Part shown: positions 13,701 to 24,270 of the stretch, piece by piece | Layout: the number at the start of each line of letters is the position of its first letter | Position numbering within the stretch: position 1 is the stretch's first letter | NCBI GenBank assembly: GCA_964017045.1 | Contig: OZ024794.1 | Coordinates: 32,220,315-32,284,314 of the forward strand | Length of the DNA stretch: 64,000 nucleotides | DNA from: Omphiscola glabra | Taxonomy: Eukaryota > Mollusca > Gastropoda > Lymnaeidae | Direction: 5' to 3' | The notes under the pieces: generated by a model | What the model was told of the DNA's origin: nothing | Seen by the model: the letters and a program-made list of their open reading frames with translations, nothing else | Database searches by the model: none | Translations under genes and position numbers: made by a program

Positions 13701-14654
13701 ATTTTAAACTGTATTGCCACCAACCACTCACCAAACTAGGCGCACAGCTTCCATCTAATCACACAAAGTGAAACAATGTATGTATGTACTTTCAGTTTGT
13801 GGGGAGCTGTACAACTTGGCATGGACTTTGAATATGTCAACCTCCAACTTGGCCAGCTGCTAACCAATGAGGAAGTGAGGCAGAGCATTACTGAGCTGGC
13901 CATTTTTCAGCATATGCAGGGCATAGTTTTGCTGCTCAAGCGCCAGCCAAGCCAGAAGCCATCATCCAGCAAACTGATGGAGAACATAAGTAAGTCGCTG
14001 TTGGCCTGCATGGCTAGAGCTAAGCTCTGGATAAAAATAGAATATTTCTTGGGCTTGATTAATTGATAATAAAGTGAATTTTAAACAAAAATGTATCTAT
14101 AATCTAAATTTCTCTCATTATCCTAATTTTAAGGTCTTGGAATTTGGTAACTGCCTGGTTATGTTTCTATTCTCTCTCTCTGTTTTTATGAATTATTCTA
14201 TTTATTCATTATATTACCCCAATTTTCTTTAAATAACACATCAGTTTCTACAAGTCTTTAACTAGCCTTTTTTAAAACATTTTTTTCTTATTACAATACA
14301 AATGTAATTTGCCCTTCATTTGGATTGTTGCTTCAGCCACATTCTGCATGCAATGTGACTAGCCTCCCCCTGATTTTGTTTTCAGTGTGTGACACTGCCT
14401 CTTCTGCCCTCTCACCAGACCAGGTCTCCGACACCAGGTCAGCAGCAGCTGCCAACTCCCAGTCTCATCAGTCGGCCGTGGGCAATGGAGCCCACAAGAC
14501 CTACAAGCCGGGGCACAACTTGACTCAACAGGAGGAAGAATCCGTGGTCTGCACTGTCCCTAATATGCAAGAGTGGCTGGCCTTGAGGGCCATCGGGGGG
14601 TCCAAGCCCTGGAAATTCCCGGCATGCTTTTCCAGGAGTTCAAGTGATGACTGA
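1734..14654 (+). CDS. CCDC142: CCDC142 orthologue, 12 coding exons, 1002 aa
   Basis: Exons: 1734-1850, 2066-2247, 4111-4216, 4328-5597, 6860-6946, 7106-7267, 7846-8021, 8530-8682, 9169-9283, 12945-13122, 13796-13989, 14386-14654. Every intron is GT-AG, all phases agree, and the total is 3009 nt ending in TGA. An in-frame TGA at 1707-1709 supports the ATG at 1734. The C-terminal half follows vertebrate CCDC142 block by block: a W..FLLLTHCDL segment (about residue 690), then AILKEKIRFSLWGAVQLGMDF (split across exons 10 and 11), ELAIFQHMQGIVLLLKRQP, and near the end a QEWLALRAIGGSKPWKFP block. Exon 4 (1270 nt) encodes a helical, poorly conserved middle with a Ser/Thr/Arg-rich stretch near residues 440-490. 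The protein is longer than human CCDC142 (about 750 aa). No enzymatic motif, signal peptide or membrane segment is visible. The family's molecular role is poorly known. Non-coding 5' exons may lie upstream. Confidence 0.9.
2641..3298 (-). mobile_element. RTE-type non-LTR retrotransposon, 5'-truncated 3' end
   Basis: The minus strand encodes about 215 residues of the region C-terminal to the reverse transcriptase that is typical of RTE/BovB-like LINEs: SFNYLGSTIDTNGG, VPLYGAETWK, LRKILNIKWPNTITNKDLL, RWRWIGHTLRKP and GKRKRGRPKNTWRRELE. The frame is open from about 3298 to 2652. The element ends in an AAG-type microsatellite (2641-2652), as RTE 3' ends do. Catalytic RT and endonuclease are missing through 5' truncation. 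It lies antisense in intron 2 of CCDC142. Confidence 0.85.
3299..4110. other. Intron 2 remainder, no gene seen
   Basis: AT-rich intron sequence. A 34-bp segment containing AATAACATGACATTGTGC is repeated in tandem around 4011-4072. A short acidic ORF fragment (3302-3475, plus) has stops and is not assignable. Confidence 0.5.
5883..6636. mobile_element. Non-autonomous TIR DNA transposon, 754 bp, in intron 4
   Basis: The ends are inverted: TAGGGTGACCAAA at 5883 and TTTGGTCACCCTA ending at 6636. They are flanked by 8-bp target duplications, ttctacac (5875-5882) and ctctacac (6637-6644), 7 of 8 matching. The 8-bp duplication suggests the hAT superfamily. No transposase ORF is present; the 87-codon frame at 6477-6740 runs across the right end and is spurious. 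Confidence 0.85.
9416..12350 (-). mobile_element. CR1/L2-like LINE, 5'-truncated, in CCDC142 intron 9
   Basis: An antisense non-LTR retrotransposon with an intact ORF (9540-12302). Its 3' UTR ends in a TTATTA-type microsatellite (9416-9440), the usual end of CR1/L2-group elements. The 3' UTR contains the GTACCGCGCTTCGAGCC segment common to such tails. The 5' end stops within the endonuclease domain, and no first ORF is seen. The left boundary is sharp; the right is limited by the MITE starting at 12355. Confidence 0.85.
9540..12302 (-). CDS. LINE polyprotein: partial AP-endonuclease plus reverse transcriptase, 920 aa
   Basis: Domains in order: a C-terminal part of an exonuclease-endonuclease-phosphatase fold (residues about 43-200), with GGGIAVLYR, IIGDTNCHFD near 125 and SDHFPV at 191; then a linker; then a reverse transcriptase at about 450-720, with ENYRPVSNLPFLSKILE, LLDLSAAFDTLDH (546-558), GVPQGSVLGP (605-614) and the catalytic FADD (638-641). 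The C-terminal tail has LHWLPVRARIEYKI and a terminal FRKHL block, as in CR1/L2/Rex-type LINEs. The ORF copies element RNA into the genome by target-primed reverse transcription. The endonuclease N-terminus (its first conserved Asn/Glu motifs) is missing, so the copy cannot be fully active. The rest has no stop or frameshift, which points to a young insertion. The annotated Met is arbitrary because the true N-terminus was lost. Confidence 0.85.
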   Translation of the reverse strand: MIVTVSSMPISQYTTVPMAEAKQQEITPPDYLIHSCPRQSHSGGGIAVLYRSSLKNGVAFSKSDEFVSFEMCKMQLNYGEQAITFLCIYRPPPNKRNKLKICQFTADFLRLLETYASTNKNVVIIGDTNCHFDSTTDSYVKTLKSALDTHGMTQLVSVPTQKRGHILDWLVVREDRAAMICNLIIEDKLISDHFPVTFDFDLRKPGRLLRTITSRDLRRIDRAAFRCDVAALKYSEDDPATDYNSGLRVILDKHAPLSTRRVTDRPSAPWLTPEIKDAKQQQRRAERKWRKSGLTVHRQIFVENKERTKQMVLAARTEYVSHRIVDCSSNRDLFRIVGQLTGKQKDTSVPNNIALAELPDALNDFFVMKVKKIRARLDICIDAPEFLPFNGTPMSEFLEVTESHVKKILVDSPRKSCLLDPLPAGLLYECLDEIVPIITNIVNQSLKTGFVPSSFKEAVVTPLLKKANLDPNLLENYRPVSNLPFLSKILERVVLRQLLDHLTRCDLFEPFQSAYRTHHSTETALLRVVNDLLSSCGEGQVSLLSLLDLSAAFDTLDHGILLQRLQYTFGFTDTVLRWFRSYLTNRVQSVITNGLTSKKSIIEFGVPQGSVLGPVLFTMYVQPLGAVIKQFDMVYHMFADDTQLQKSVIPSQLPQLLKMTQKTVESVKHWMTINKLKLNDEKTEVIPIATAQKLKSLKDTPSFTLSGVQIEFAQTVRNLGVYLDRTLTMENHINMICKAIFLELRRISHIRPFLTLGASKRLMSAFVLSRMDYCNALMVGLPATLLDKIQKAQNNAARIVLRKRKFDHAKTLLIELHWLPVRARIEYKIATLCYRCLHDLAPSYLQALMTPYVPTRQLRSSDSGKLSIPRVRLETYGKRTFAFAGPTIWNTLPDALKNSQTLESFKTNLKTHLFRKHLLE
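12355..12868. mobile_element. MITE with TAA target duplication (Harbinger-like), 514 bp
   Basis: Left end AGGGTCGTTCGCAAATTA and right end (reverse complement) GGGGTCATTTGTAAATTA form imperfect terminal inverted repeats. Both flanks carry TAA (12352-12354 and 12869-12871). A 3-bp TWA duplication is typical of PIF/Harbinger elements; that class assignment is inference. Two long G-runs lie inside (about 12377 and 12763). There is no ORF. Confidence 0.7.
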
Positions 14655-14748
14655 GTGCTTTGAGTGAATAGGTTGTTATTTGTTTACCTGTGTTGACCTA
14701 GTGCTTTGAGTGAATAGGTTGTAGTTCGTTTACCCGTGTTAACCTATC
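14655..14748. repeat. 46-bp tandem duplication at the start of the CCDC142 3' UTR
   Basis: GTGCTTTGAGTGAATAGGTTG occurs at 14655 and again at 14701. The two 46-bp copies start immediately after the TGA. Confidence 0.75.
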
Positions 14749-17700
14749 CCCAGCTGGGCCATCTCTTGTGCAATTTTTCACAATGCTGTATGTATCAGGT
14801 AAATATAAATATATGTGTAAGGATTTTGCAATCATTTATTATCATTATTATTGGTTGTGCATGAACTCTCTGATTATAGTAATACGATAGCATATGATTT
14901 CACTACTAGGGACAAGCGGCTGTTATATATATAAAGTTAGACAAATTGAAATCCACTTTGTGCTCAAATATAGTCCATGCTGGAATTAGTGGCTGCAAGT
15001 AGGGCCCTTAAGCAGGTATTGCCATGTCTTTTAGCTCTAAAAAAAAGTACATTACCATGATGCAAGAAAGGATGTTACTGTGTAGACTTGGAAATATATG
15101 TTTTGTGTGTGCTCATCTGCAATCAAGAGCTTAAAAATCTATTCATGGGTAGGTATAATTAGCATTGAAGGGTTAAGAGGCTTTTGCCCTGATACTGTAA
15201 AGCTTGGTACCACTTTGAGTAATGTATAATGTTTTTATTACTTTATAACTGACAAAAAAATGGCACTGCAATAGATCGACACAGTGTATTAAATGAAGCT
15301 GTTTACGCAGTATTTGTGTTGGACTGAAAACATATTTTTTTAATGACACAATTCTGCACAAATGTTAAAATCACTGTTTTTGCAACCCTAGAATAAATTA
15401 TCAACTTTATATCAAACTCACAGCACTCTGTGTTTAAAAGTTGTTGCTTAAACATGAGTGGCTTGGATCTGATTTTTAAAAATGCATTTAATCCATTCAT
15501 AGCTGCTTGAAAGAAAGCTATATTGTTTCAATCTAATGATGTTTTGGGGGGGGGGGGGGGGGGGAGTGCATAGATATATCTATATGTTATCTGATTTTTT
15601 AAAATATTTACTGGGATTTTCCATGAAACAGTTCTGTTAATATTGTTGCTCTGAACTTAAAAGTTTAAGAACATTTAACTGGAGAAATATTGTAAAATTT
15701 ATTATTTTTACCTGAAAGTAGAGGAATCAACTACTTTGAGAATTCAAAATCTTTTCCAACAAATTTAATAGAAATCCATTTAATTTTCACAATAAATTTT
15801 GCTGTTACTATAATAAAATTTCGATAGTCTTTAAAAGTAAACTGTTATGAAATGCAAGCAACTTATGATTTAAAAAGTCTGATTTCTCCCAACTTTTTTT
15901 TTTTAAAATTGTGTTTTTTTTTGGTATCCTTTAGACTTAGATATAAAATGTGTAATCCTAACCTTGCATGTTACAACTGCTGACAATCTCCACACTGTAT
16001 TCTTTGTTGCCAAATGTTGTTGCCATTTTGACTTTTGAGTCAATAATTACTGACCTAAGGACTTTGTTGAAAATGCACTGATTTGTCTTTCTTTTTTTTT
16101 TTCTTTTTCTTTTTTTGTGTGTTGAAAACAACCTAATGGCTTTCTAGGCTTCAGAATATTTGAGATAACTGTTGTGTAGCCAGATTGAATCAGTTAACAT
16201 TTATATGTACCAAAGTCATCTACAGTGGTGCTTGCGTGTGTTCAAGGGATATTGAGCTACTGCACAGTTTGTACATGGGCTCGATGCATGCACAGTTTTT
16301 TTTTGTGTGTGTGGAGGAAGGAGATGGCAGTTTATAATTGTTTGCTTCAGTGACATGAAGTTTGTGCATGTGCTTGTGTGGTGACCAGTGTTATCCCCTG
16401 TGTGTACTAACTGGTGATGAGTGTTATCCACTGAGTGTCACATATGTTCTTATGTTGTTCATCCGCATTGTTGAAGTAAGTGTTATATTCATAAAATATA
16501 TGTTTCTAATATGTACATGTATATATTATCCTGTATGTTCCTTCCAAGAAACAAAAACAAAATATTCTCATCCTCTACATTTCTGAGGGGCGATTTTTTT
16601 AAAATTTTTAAACGCAAATCTTGTTGTGGCCGAGTCTTATTCTAATTGTGATAACAAACACTTTATTTCATATACACTTTTCTATTACAACATCTCCTCT
16701 TAGTTAAACTCACTTTTTTTCCCTTCTGATCTCTCTCATGGATGGTCTACTTTTGCGTATTGTAACGTTCGATTGCATATGGCAACTTTTTTTTTTACAT
16801 TAAGCTGATAATGAAAACCTGTGGTGCAGCTCTTCTTGTTTTGAATAGAAAATTATTCTTTACATATTTCAAACTCCATAAACACTCTTAGACATTTGAA
16901 ATGGAAGCATCATGGAGCTTTGTTTTCCGGAAACAAGTCAATGTTTTAGAAAAGTTTTTATTTGGTTAAATTTTTTTTTGTTTTTCTGCCCCTCTCACAG
17001 CATTTTTCAAATATCACGACATGTTTCATGGTGTGCGTTAGCATTTTTTTTTTAACAGTTCTAAAACTTAATTTTTAACAAAAATTGGATGTCATTGGTT
17101 AAACAATTAGGCCTCCTTGAATTCAACTGTACATGTCATGTGAATGTGAAGATAAATTGTTTGTCAACACCAGCTATGTTCTAGCCACACACATCTAGGA
17201 TTTAGAAACCAAAGCACCTGAATTTTTATCTGTTTTGCTAGGTGTTTGGTGGTGATACATTCATTTAGAACTCCCCCCCCCCCCCCAAACACTGGTGTGC
17301 GTCAGTCTCTGCTCTTAAGGTGGTGACCCCCACACCTACCATTCAGCTAAAACCTCACAGTGGTGTACATTAGCATTGTTGTTGTTTTACCCACACCGAA
17401 AGCTGATCTTAATTTTAAGTGTCTTCCATTTTATCATATTTGTTTTCATAATGCAGGGAGGGTCCAAATCTAAATGCAAGGTTGGGGCTCCCCATCCACA
17501 GCTAGAATACAACATGAGTTGACCAAGTACTGAGCTAAACATTGGAGCTAACTCAGAGGAATTTAGTTTCATAAAAAAAAAAAAAAAAGTGTCAACCAAA
17601 AAAGAAAACAATAATAAATATAATGTTTGCCTGAAAGTTTTAAAAATCACAATATCATCACTGTACTGATTAGATTATCATCCAAATCACTAATCACGAT

Positions 17701-19456
17701 ATCATCACTGTACCGTTTAGCTTATCATCCAAATCACTAAGTCGTAATTTATTTGTTTTTTGATTCACTTCACACAGGGTAGTCATTTTTTAAATTGATT
17801 TTTTTTCTTCTTTTTTTTTAAAATCCTAGAAAGCTGCAAACAAATAGACTGGGCATTTTTTTTTAGAAAAAACGTATAATAAAAAATAATCAATAATTTA
17901 TTTTTAAAATTCCATCCATTTTTAAATGTTACACTTCTTTTGAAATAGCTTTTAATACATTAATCAAATTAGAATTGTCCTTTACATCAACAGACTGGTC
18001 AGAGCTTTGTTACAAAACAGCAATTAGCCAGTTTGTTTTATCCACAGTTTTTTCAAGGGACGTTATGTATCATCAATGACTTTTTACTTAATTGATCTGT
18101 GTGTTTACTGTCCTAAAGTGACCACACATCCAAAAAACTGCATGTGATAATCTATATTATGAATGTATAAATATATCATCAAACTAGTCTTGTTTAGATT
18201 TTAACCATGTGCCAAAGAATTTATTGTTGATTGAATGTGTGTATGTTTCATTTGGACAAACTTAAATTTAAAAAAAAAAAATTTTTTTTAAGGGAGGTTG
18301 TTGGCTCTTGCCTGGGGCAGGATGGTTGAATAGACCTATGGGCTCAATAGGGTATTCTTCTATCCTCTTACAGGGATGGCCAGATGGGGTAGTCGGGCAC
18401 TCCCTAACAATATGGCTCACACGACTACTACTCAAATTTTGTTAATACAAAGTATTCACTTTGACCAGGCTGTGTGATGCAGATTTGAACAAATTGAATA
18501 ACCCAAATGTGAGTTCAGTTAGATCTTTTGTTTTTGACACAGTCATCTTAAACTGTTAATGATAATGTATTTGGCTAAATCAATGTTGTTAAAAAATGAA
18601 TATCTTTTATATTAATTGTGGAGTAAGACTAACATTCTATGGGGGGGGGGGGGGGGGTTGTTTAAATAACTTTTTTTAAAAAATCAATTTTTGTTTCTTT
18701 TTTTAAACATTTTTAAAAAAAAAGAATTTCAAAACTAAATTTCAGAAATGAAAATAATGGAAGCCCATGCCATGATGAATTTTCTGCATGTTTCATGTTA
18801 ATGATACTAAACTATGTGATATAATATTTGCATTGTATTTACTAATTATCACCCAATCAGGATAGTTAAAATATTGATGAATACATATTCTAATTGTAAA
18901 TTGGTTTTTATTTTTAAATTAACAAAATACACCGGTAAAATAGTTTCTGTTCTCGAGGCTTCCACTTGACACCGGATTTTTAAAAAAAAAATTATTTCTG
19001 AGAGTTTTGGAAATATTTATGGGCTTTTGTTGTAAAAAAAAATTATCTTGACAAAATTTGTAACCCAAATGTTTTTAAAATAATTTTGTGAATTAGGGTC
19101 ATGCATCTGCAGTTCAGGGGATTTATATATTTTTTTAACATCTCAAAACTGTATTTACTGTTAACAATTTTTACATGGCCACTTCATTACTAAACCATGT
19201 TGTCACACAGGTTGGAATTAACGTTTATGGTTAAGTTTCGCATTTCTTTGCTGTGTTGAAATGTGGTTTTTTTCCTTCCAAAGTGTAGTATGAATAATGA
19301 TCCTATTGGCAAACTTCACAGGCATAGAAGCTGGCATATATATAAGTTGTTTTTTTGTTGCTTGCTGTCGATTTTGCCCCGAGTTGGAAATGCTGCCCTG
19401 CCATAAGTGCTTTGGTCCCCCAAGTCTACAGTTTATGGCCATTCCAATTGAAGTGT
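14749..19456. other. CCDC142 3' flank and AT-rich intergenic DNA, no gene seen
   Basis: Probably begins with the 3' UTR; the first AATAAA is at 15392-15397, so the transcript end is uncertain. Poly-A/T and poly-G/C tracts are frequent (for example 15546-15564, 17273-17286 and 18642-18657). A roughly 56-bp segment containing ATATCATCACTGTAC is repeated twice at 17642-17738. No ORF shows coding character or recognisable homology. Confidence 0.5.
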
Positions 19457-19612
19457 GATTGTCTGCCCCTAGTAAAATGTGCTTGTCTGCCCCAAGTAAA
19501 ATGTTATTGTCTGCCCCAAGTAAAATGTCATTGTCTGCCCCAAGTAAAATGTGATTGTCTGGCCCAAGTAAAATGTGATTGTCTGCCCCGAGTAAAATGT
19601 GATTGTCTACCT
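19457..19612. repeat. Minisatellite, 24-bp unit, about 6.5 copies
   Basis: The unit is GATTGTCTGCCCCAAGTAAAATGT, with single-base variants at the first position (units start at 19457, 19481, 19505, 19529, 19553, 19577 and 19601). The unit is a multiple of three, so an apparent Cys/Leu-rich ORF runs through it; it is not a gene. Confidence 0.9.
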
Positions 19613-21290
19613 AATGGCTAATCTTTAGCTAGGATTTATATAAACTTCCAATATTTGTTGTTCTTTATTTATATTTAAGAAAAACTGTCTCCTTACATCA
19701 TCATGTATAAGATAGGTTGTCCTCCATTTGTTACAGCAAAGAGTTACCTTGTAGCTTTTAAACATTGTACATTTAAACAACTTATGACATGCATTATGAT
19801 GATAATCAAAGTTTTTATTTTGCCGTTATAATTTCACCGCAACAGTAATTTTTATTCAGTATCCTCCAAAATAATATATATGTATTTTTTTAATGTTGAG
19901 TAAAGTTATTTCTCTCCCCTCTGGAATTTTTAAAAAGATTTGCTTATAATTATAATTTAACTTTTTAATATTGTACAATACATTTCTATTATTTGCAAGT
20001 TATTTTTTTTTTGTTGGTCCTTCCTTATATTTATTTTGACATTTCATTTGAGTTTTTTTATTTAATTACCCTGGAATGTTAAATGCAGCAATTTTTTTTA
20101 AAACGAAGCTATGATTTAATGCACAATATGCTCCGAAAGTGTCCCTGTAAGGTGAACACTTACTTGCTCTTTATTTATTTATTACGACATCAACACAAAT
20201 TCTCACTTTTATTTTCAATTTATTTTAAACCCCTAGGTCAACAGTTAATTTCATTTTGTCATTTGGGACCATTTCCTGGCTTGGTAAGGTTTCTTGTTTG
20301 GCTTCTACTTAAAAATGTAGTTCTCATACAGATTCTAATATTATATCTGATATTTAAATTTTTCAACATATATTCATGGTTTGGTTTGACCGCTTTAATA
20401 AGATACACTTGTTGTGGAGGATAACAATTTTGTTTTACAGTGTGGGGGAGCAAACCCCAATTTCTAAAAGAAATTTACTTCACATTAACTTATTTTTTTA
20501 TTAACAACTCAATGTACATCAATATTATTTCACCATCATTTTCACCAATGCCATTCACTGCCAACCGAACTATAACCTCACTGATACATCTGTTATGCAG
20601 CTTGTGCTTCACTGCATCCGATTGTTTTTTAATGTTCTTATACAATTGATTAGTTTTTTTTTTTTTTGTTGCTTTGGACATGATAAGTAAATGAAAAATA
20701 TAGCACTTTATTCAGCTTTGCCGTCTCATAGCATTGAACTGAGTGGATTTTAATTATGTTAGTTTGAAGCAACACAGTGATTACCGGGTACCAGTTTTTA
20801 TAAAGTCAAAGCTGCTTTGTCAAGGACAATGCTATGTTAATTTATATTCCAGATGAAAGAATTAACTAGAGAAACTGTCTCAAGTTTAAAAAAAAAATAT
20901 TTAGACTCTCTCTTTTGTCCCAATAATAACATAACACTAAGTCAATAAATGTTATGTAAGGTATTATTTTTTAACCTTTTTATGAGCCCAAAATCCATGA
21001 CAGTCTATTTCATGTGATTTATTCATCCTCAACTTGATTACTAGTTACAGAAATAGTTTTACCAGACATCTGTGATATATTTTATTTGCTGTTTTTTTAT
21101 ATTTTTTTTACTTTGGTTGACTTTGCTTTTTAAAGGATTCCTATTTTATATGTTAACATAATTTTTGTGATGCTGTTTGTAAAACATAATGATCAAAACA
21201 TTTATTTTAGTTTCAGCTTTGGTTTAAAGTGTTACAATAATTTACATTTCACATCTGCTTTGAATGTTTTTCATGTTTTTTTTTACAAAA
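19613..21290. other. AT-rich intergenic DNA, no gene seen
   Basis: Low-complexity AT-rich sequence. Short ORFs (for example 20083-20424) are hydrophobic by composition, lack splice context and overlap others on the opposite strand. Confidence 0.4.
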
Positions 21291-21558
21291 CATTTTAGAT
21301 TTTGGTCACATTACATTTTAAAAACATTTTAGATTTTGGTCAAATTACATTTTAAAAACATTTTAGATTTTGGTCAAATTACATTTTAAAAACATTTTAG
21401 ATTTTGGTCACATTACATTTTAAAAACATTTTAGATTTTGGTCAAATTACATTTTAAAAACATTTTAGATTTTGGTCAAATTACATTTTAAAAACATTTT
21501 AGATTTTGGTCAAATTACATTTTAAAAACATTTTAGATTTGGTCAAATTACATTTTTT
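21291..21558. repeat. Minisatellite, 34-bp unit, 8 copies
   Basis: Units start with CATTTTAGATTTTGGTCA at 21291, 21325, 21359, 21393, 21427, 21461, 21495 and 21529. They vary mainly at one A/C position. The last copy is degenerate. Confidence 0.9.
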
Positions 21559-21659
21559 TTTTAAATATTTGTTTTGTATCTTTTTTTCTATTTTTAAATT
21601 TTTGCCATTATTTTTTTTTTTAAAACCACATTTTTCTATTGATTTTGTGGATGAGAATG

Positions 21660-21790
21660 CGCACAGAAATAGAATAGTGGAACAAGTTATGTTGAAGCTT
21701 GAAGAGACAGGACAGTTAATGGAGAACTTTTTGGCTTAGAGTCTTCTTCAACAGACGAACAGTTAAAACAAACATCTGAGTGTTTGGTGC
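21660..21790 (-). mobile_element. Penelope-type terminal fragment (candidate)
   Basis: Contains ATAGTGGAACAAGTTATGTT and then, about 50 bp on, GGCTTAGAGTCTTCTTCA. The same order is found in the inverted repeat at 31.62-31.92 kb. The reverse complement of the second block fits the CTGAAGAAGGC(T)..AGCC motif that also lies just downstream of the Penelope-like RT at 60.7 kb. Assignment to that family is inference. Confidence 0.4.
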
Positions 21791-22937
21791 TCACCATGTT
21801 GGAGGAAATGCATTTTCGTTGACTTTGCTTTTTTTTTTTAAAGGATTCCTAATTTATATTAAAATATTTTTTGTGTTGCTTTTTATAAAACGTAATGATC
21901 AAAATATTTATTTGATCCGTAGCATTGGTTTGAATTAGCAGTGCACTATAGTCAATGTTCAAATTTGTGTGTATTAAAAAAATAGAATTTTTGTCTGTTT
22001 TTTTTTAAAATCTATTAATTTTCTATTACAAAGTAACATGCTGTGAAATTATTTTATTTATTTGGTAGTTACCTTCCCTTGACAGGGAGTTGGTGACCGC
22101 AGTACTCAAAAGATATAATCCATCATGCTGTGAATGTGTAGAAATAGTAAAATGATTATATATATTTTTTTTTTCTGCTTATTTTTATACAACACCATAT
22201 TTTTTCTTAAATGTTGTTAATAGAAGAAAACTGATTGATCTATAAAGGCTAATTGTCCTTTACTGCGGCTATTTAAAGTTATCTGAATGGAACAGTTAAT
22301 TTTTTAAATTATTCATCACCAATGTTATTTTGTTTTATTACTAAAAGTAAAAGGAAAAAAAAAATAGATGTCAGTTTTCAGTAAAGCTGTTATTTTTTTT
22401 TAAATATCATGAGAACAAAGGGAACATTCATCCTAAGAAAACCTGCTATGCCAAGTTTATTATAGAATTAAATAACAGAAATTTTTTGGGATAAGGAAAC
22501 TTTTTGTGAACTTTTGGATCCCCACAGCTGTGTCAGGAGGAATGCTTCAATGACGTTAAAATTAAATATATTTGGTTCTAATAATTGAAGAGGCCACTTG
22601 CAAAACCTGCTGCGTCCATTGTGGCTGGTTTGTTATTGTTAAGCGTCAACCTACGGTATTTTATCCATTTAATGTTTCAAAAGCTTCATTTAAATCTCAT
22701 ATGTCACCATAACAAAAATATAAATGCTATATTGGCTACACATAGTTAAATAACAAAAACGGCTTTCTCTCAAAATCAGCTAGAAGTTACATAGCAGGTT
22801 TTGCAAGTGGACTCCATCTCATTTAATCCGCACACCATCAAATGAAAAGTTCGTTTGCAGACATTTGATACATCACAAAAAATGACATTTTACTTTACAA
22901 ATTTCAGTTACCATATCATAGGGGGAGATGAGAGATC

Positions 22938-23380
22938 CACCCCCTCGCCCCGTAACTGTGAGAAAGCACACTCCCCACCCCCTGGCCCCGTAACTGTAAG
23001 AAAGCACACTCCCCACCCCCTGGCCCCGTAACTGTAAGAAAGCACACTCCCCACCCCCTGGCCCCGTAGCTGTAAGAAAGCACACTCCCCGCCCCGTAAC
23101 TGTAAGAAAGCACACTCCCCACCCCCTGGCCCCGTAACTGTAAGAAAGCACACTCCCCACCCCCTGGCCCCGTAACTGTAAGAAAGCACACTCCCCACCC
23201 CCTGGCCCCGTAACTGTAAGAAAGCACACTCCCCACCCCCTGGCCCCGTAACTGTAAGAAAGCACACTCCCCACCCCCTGGCCCCGTAACTGTAAGAAAG
23301 CACACTCCCCACCCCCTGGCCCCGTAACTGTAAGAAAGCACACTCCCCACCCCCTGGCCCCGTAACTGTAACAAAGCACT
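22938..23380. repeat. Minisatellite, 38-bp unit, about 12 copies
   Basis: The plus-strand unit contains CCCCGTAACTGTAAGAAAGC then ACACTCCCCACCCCCTGG. One unit near 23081-23100 lacks the 9 bp ACCCCCTGG. Because 38 is not a multiple of three and the minus strand has no stop in any phase, all three minus frames are open through the array. The minus strand is G-run rich. Confidence 0.92.
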
Positions 23381-23495
23381 CAAACATCGGTTAGTGTATC
23401 AATGAAAACTGCTTGATGTAATATCTGAATTATGTCATGAACTTGAAGCTGTTTACCTTCCAATGCCTGGATATTTTCTTTTGCATTGTCAAGTA

Positions 23496-23651
23496 CCGTA
23501 TATTACGGACTATAAGACGGAGTTTTTTCTTCCAAAAATTGCCTCCAAAATTCAGGTGCATCTTATACTCTAAATTAAAATAAATGGTAAATATGTGGTT
23601 TTTTTTAATTGCTTAAAAATTAAGGTGCGTCTTATAGTCCATAAAATACGG
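23496..23651. mobile_element. MITE with TA target duplication, 156 bp (Tc1/mariner-like)
   Basis: Left end CCGTATATTACGGACTATAA and right end (reverse complement) CCGTATTTTATGGACTATAA form 24-bp inverted repeats with two mismatches. Both continue AGACG, and both sides are flanked by TA. The superfamily assignment rests on the TA duplication only. Confidence 0.75.
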
Positions 23652-24270
23652 TACCGGAATAGTAGATATTTCAATGAAAATCTAATTTTGAAAGAAGAAA
23701 AGAGAAGAAGAAATTTGCTGAAGAGTTAGTGCTGGCTTATTTCTTTTCATTTTAGTCACGGATTTAAGTGGTTTAAATTAAATTTGCATACATTTTTTTT
23801 ATCCTCGGAGGCCTGACATGAATGTGTATGTATGTTTGAAAACAACAATTTTAGGCTATCTCCAATGTCATCCAAGGTTTGTGATGGGGAAGCAGAACAC
23901 CTGTTACTTAAAAAAGTAAATTTAAAAATTATTTGAGAGCCTTAAATTTATTCTTTACAAAGGATGAAATTGTTTGTTCTTTTAAATGTTAAAGATTGGT
24001 ATAACTATATCCAGAAAATTGTTTTTTTGAGCAACATGCCTACATTTCCTAAGAAATTTTCTGTATGTGCTGTGGTTTTTTTTGAAGCCATGTGTCATTA
24101 ATGGGCCAAAGGGACATATGTCGTTGATGGGCTACAGTTTGCAGAGCCCTGGTTTATTCACTTAAATATGTGCTGTAAGGGGATCACTATTGGATTATTA
24201 CTGAAGTGGTTAGTGGATATGTGATTGTAAATGTCCAGGTTAGGGTAGTCCGAATGAAGCTATGCTTTAA

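Noticed and set aside
20083..20424. 113-codon hydrophobic plus-strand ORF
   Set aside because: AT-rich composition gives Phe/Leu/Tyr-rich frames by chance; no homology or splice context.
22873..23387. Three overlapping minus-strand ORFs of 155-168 codons
   Set aside because: They are the same 38-bp tandem repeat read in three phases; no start context, splice sites or homology.
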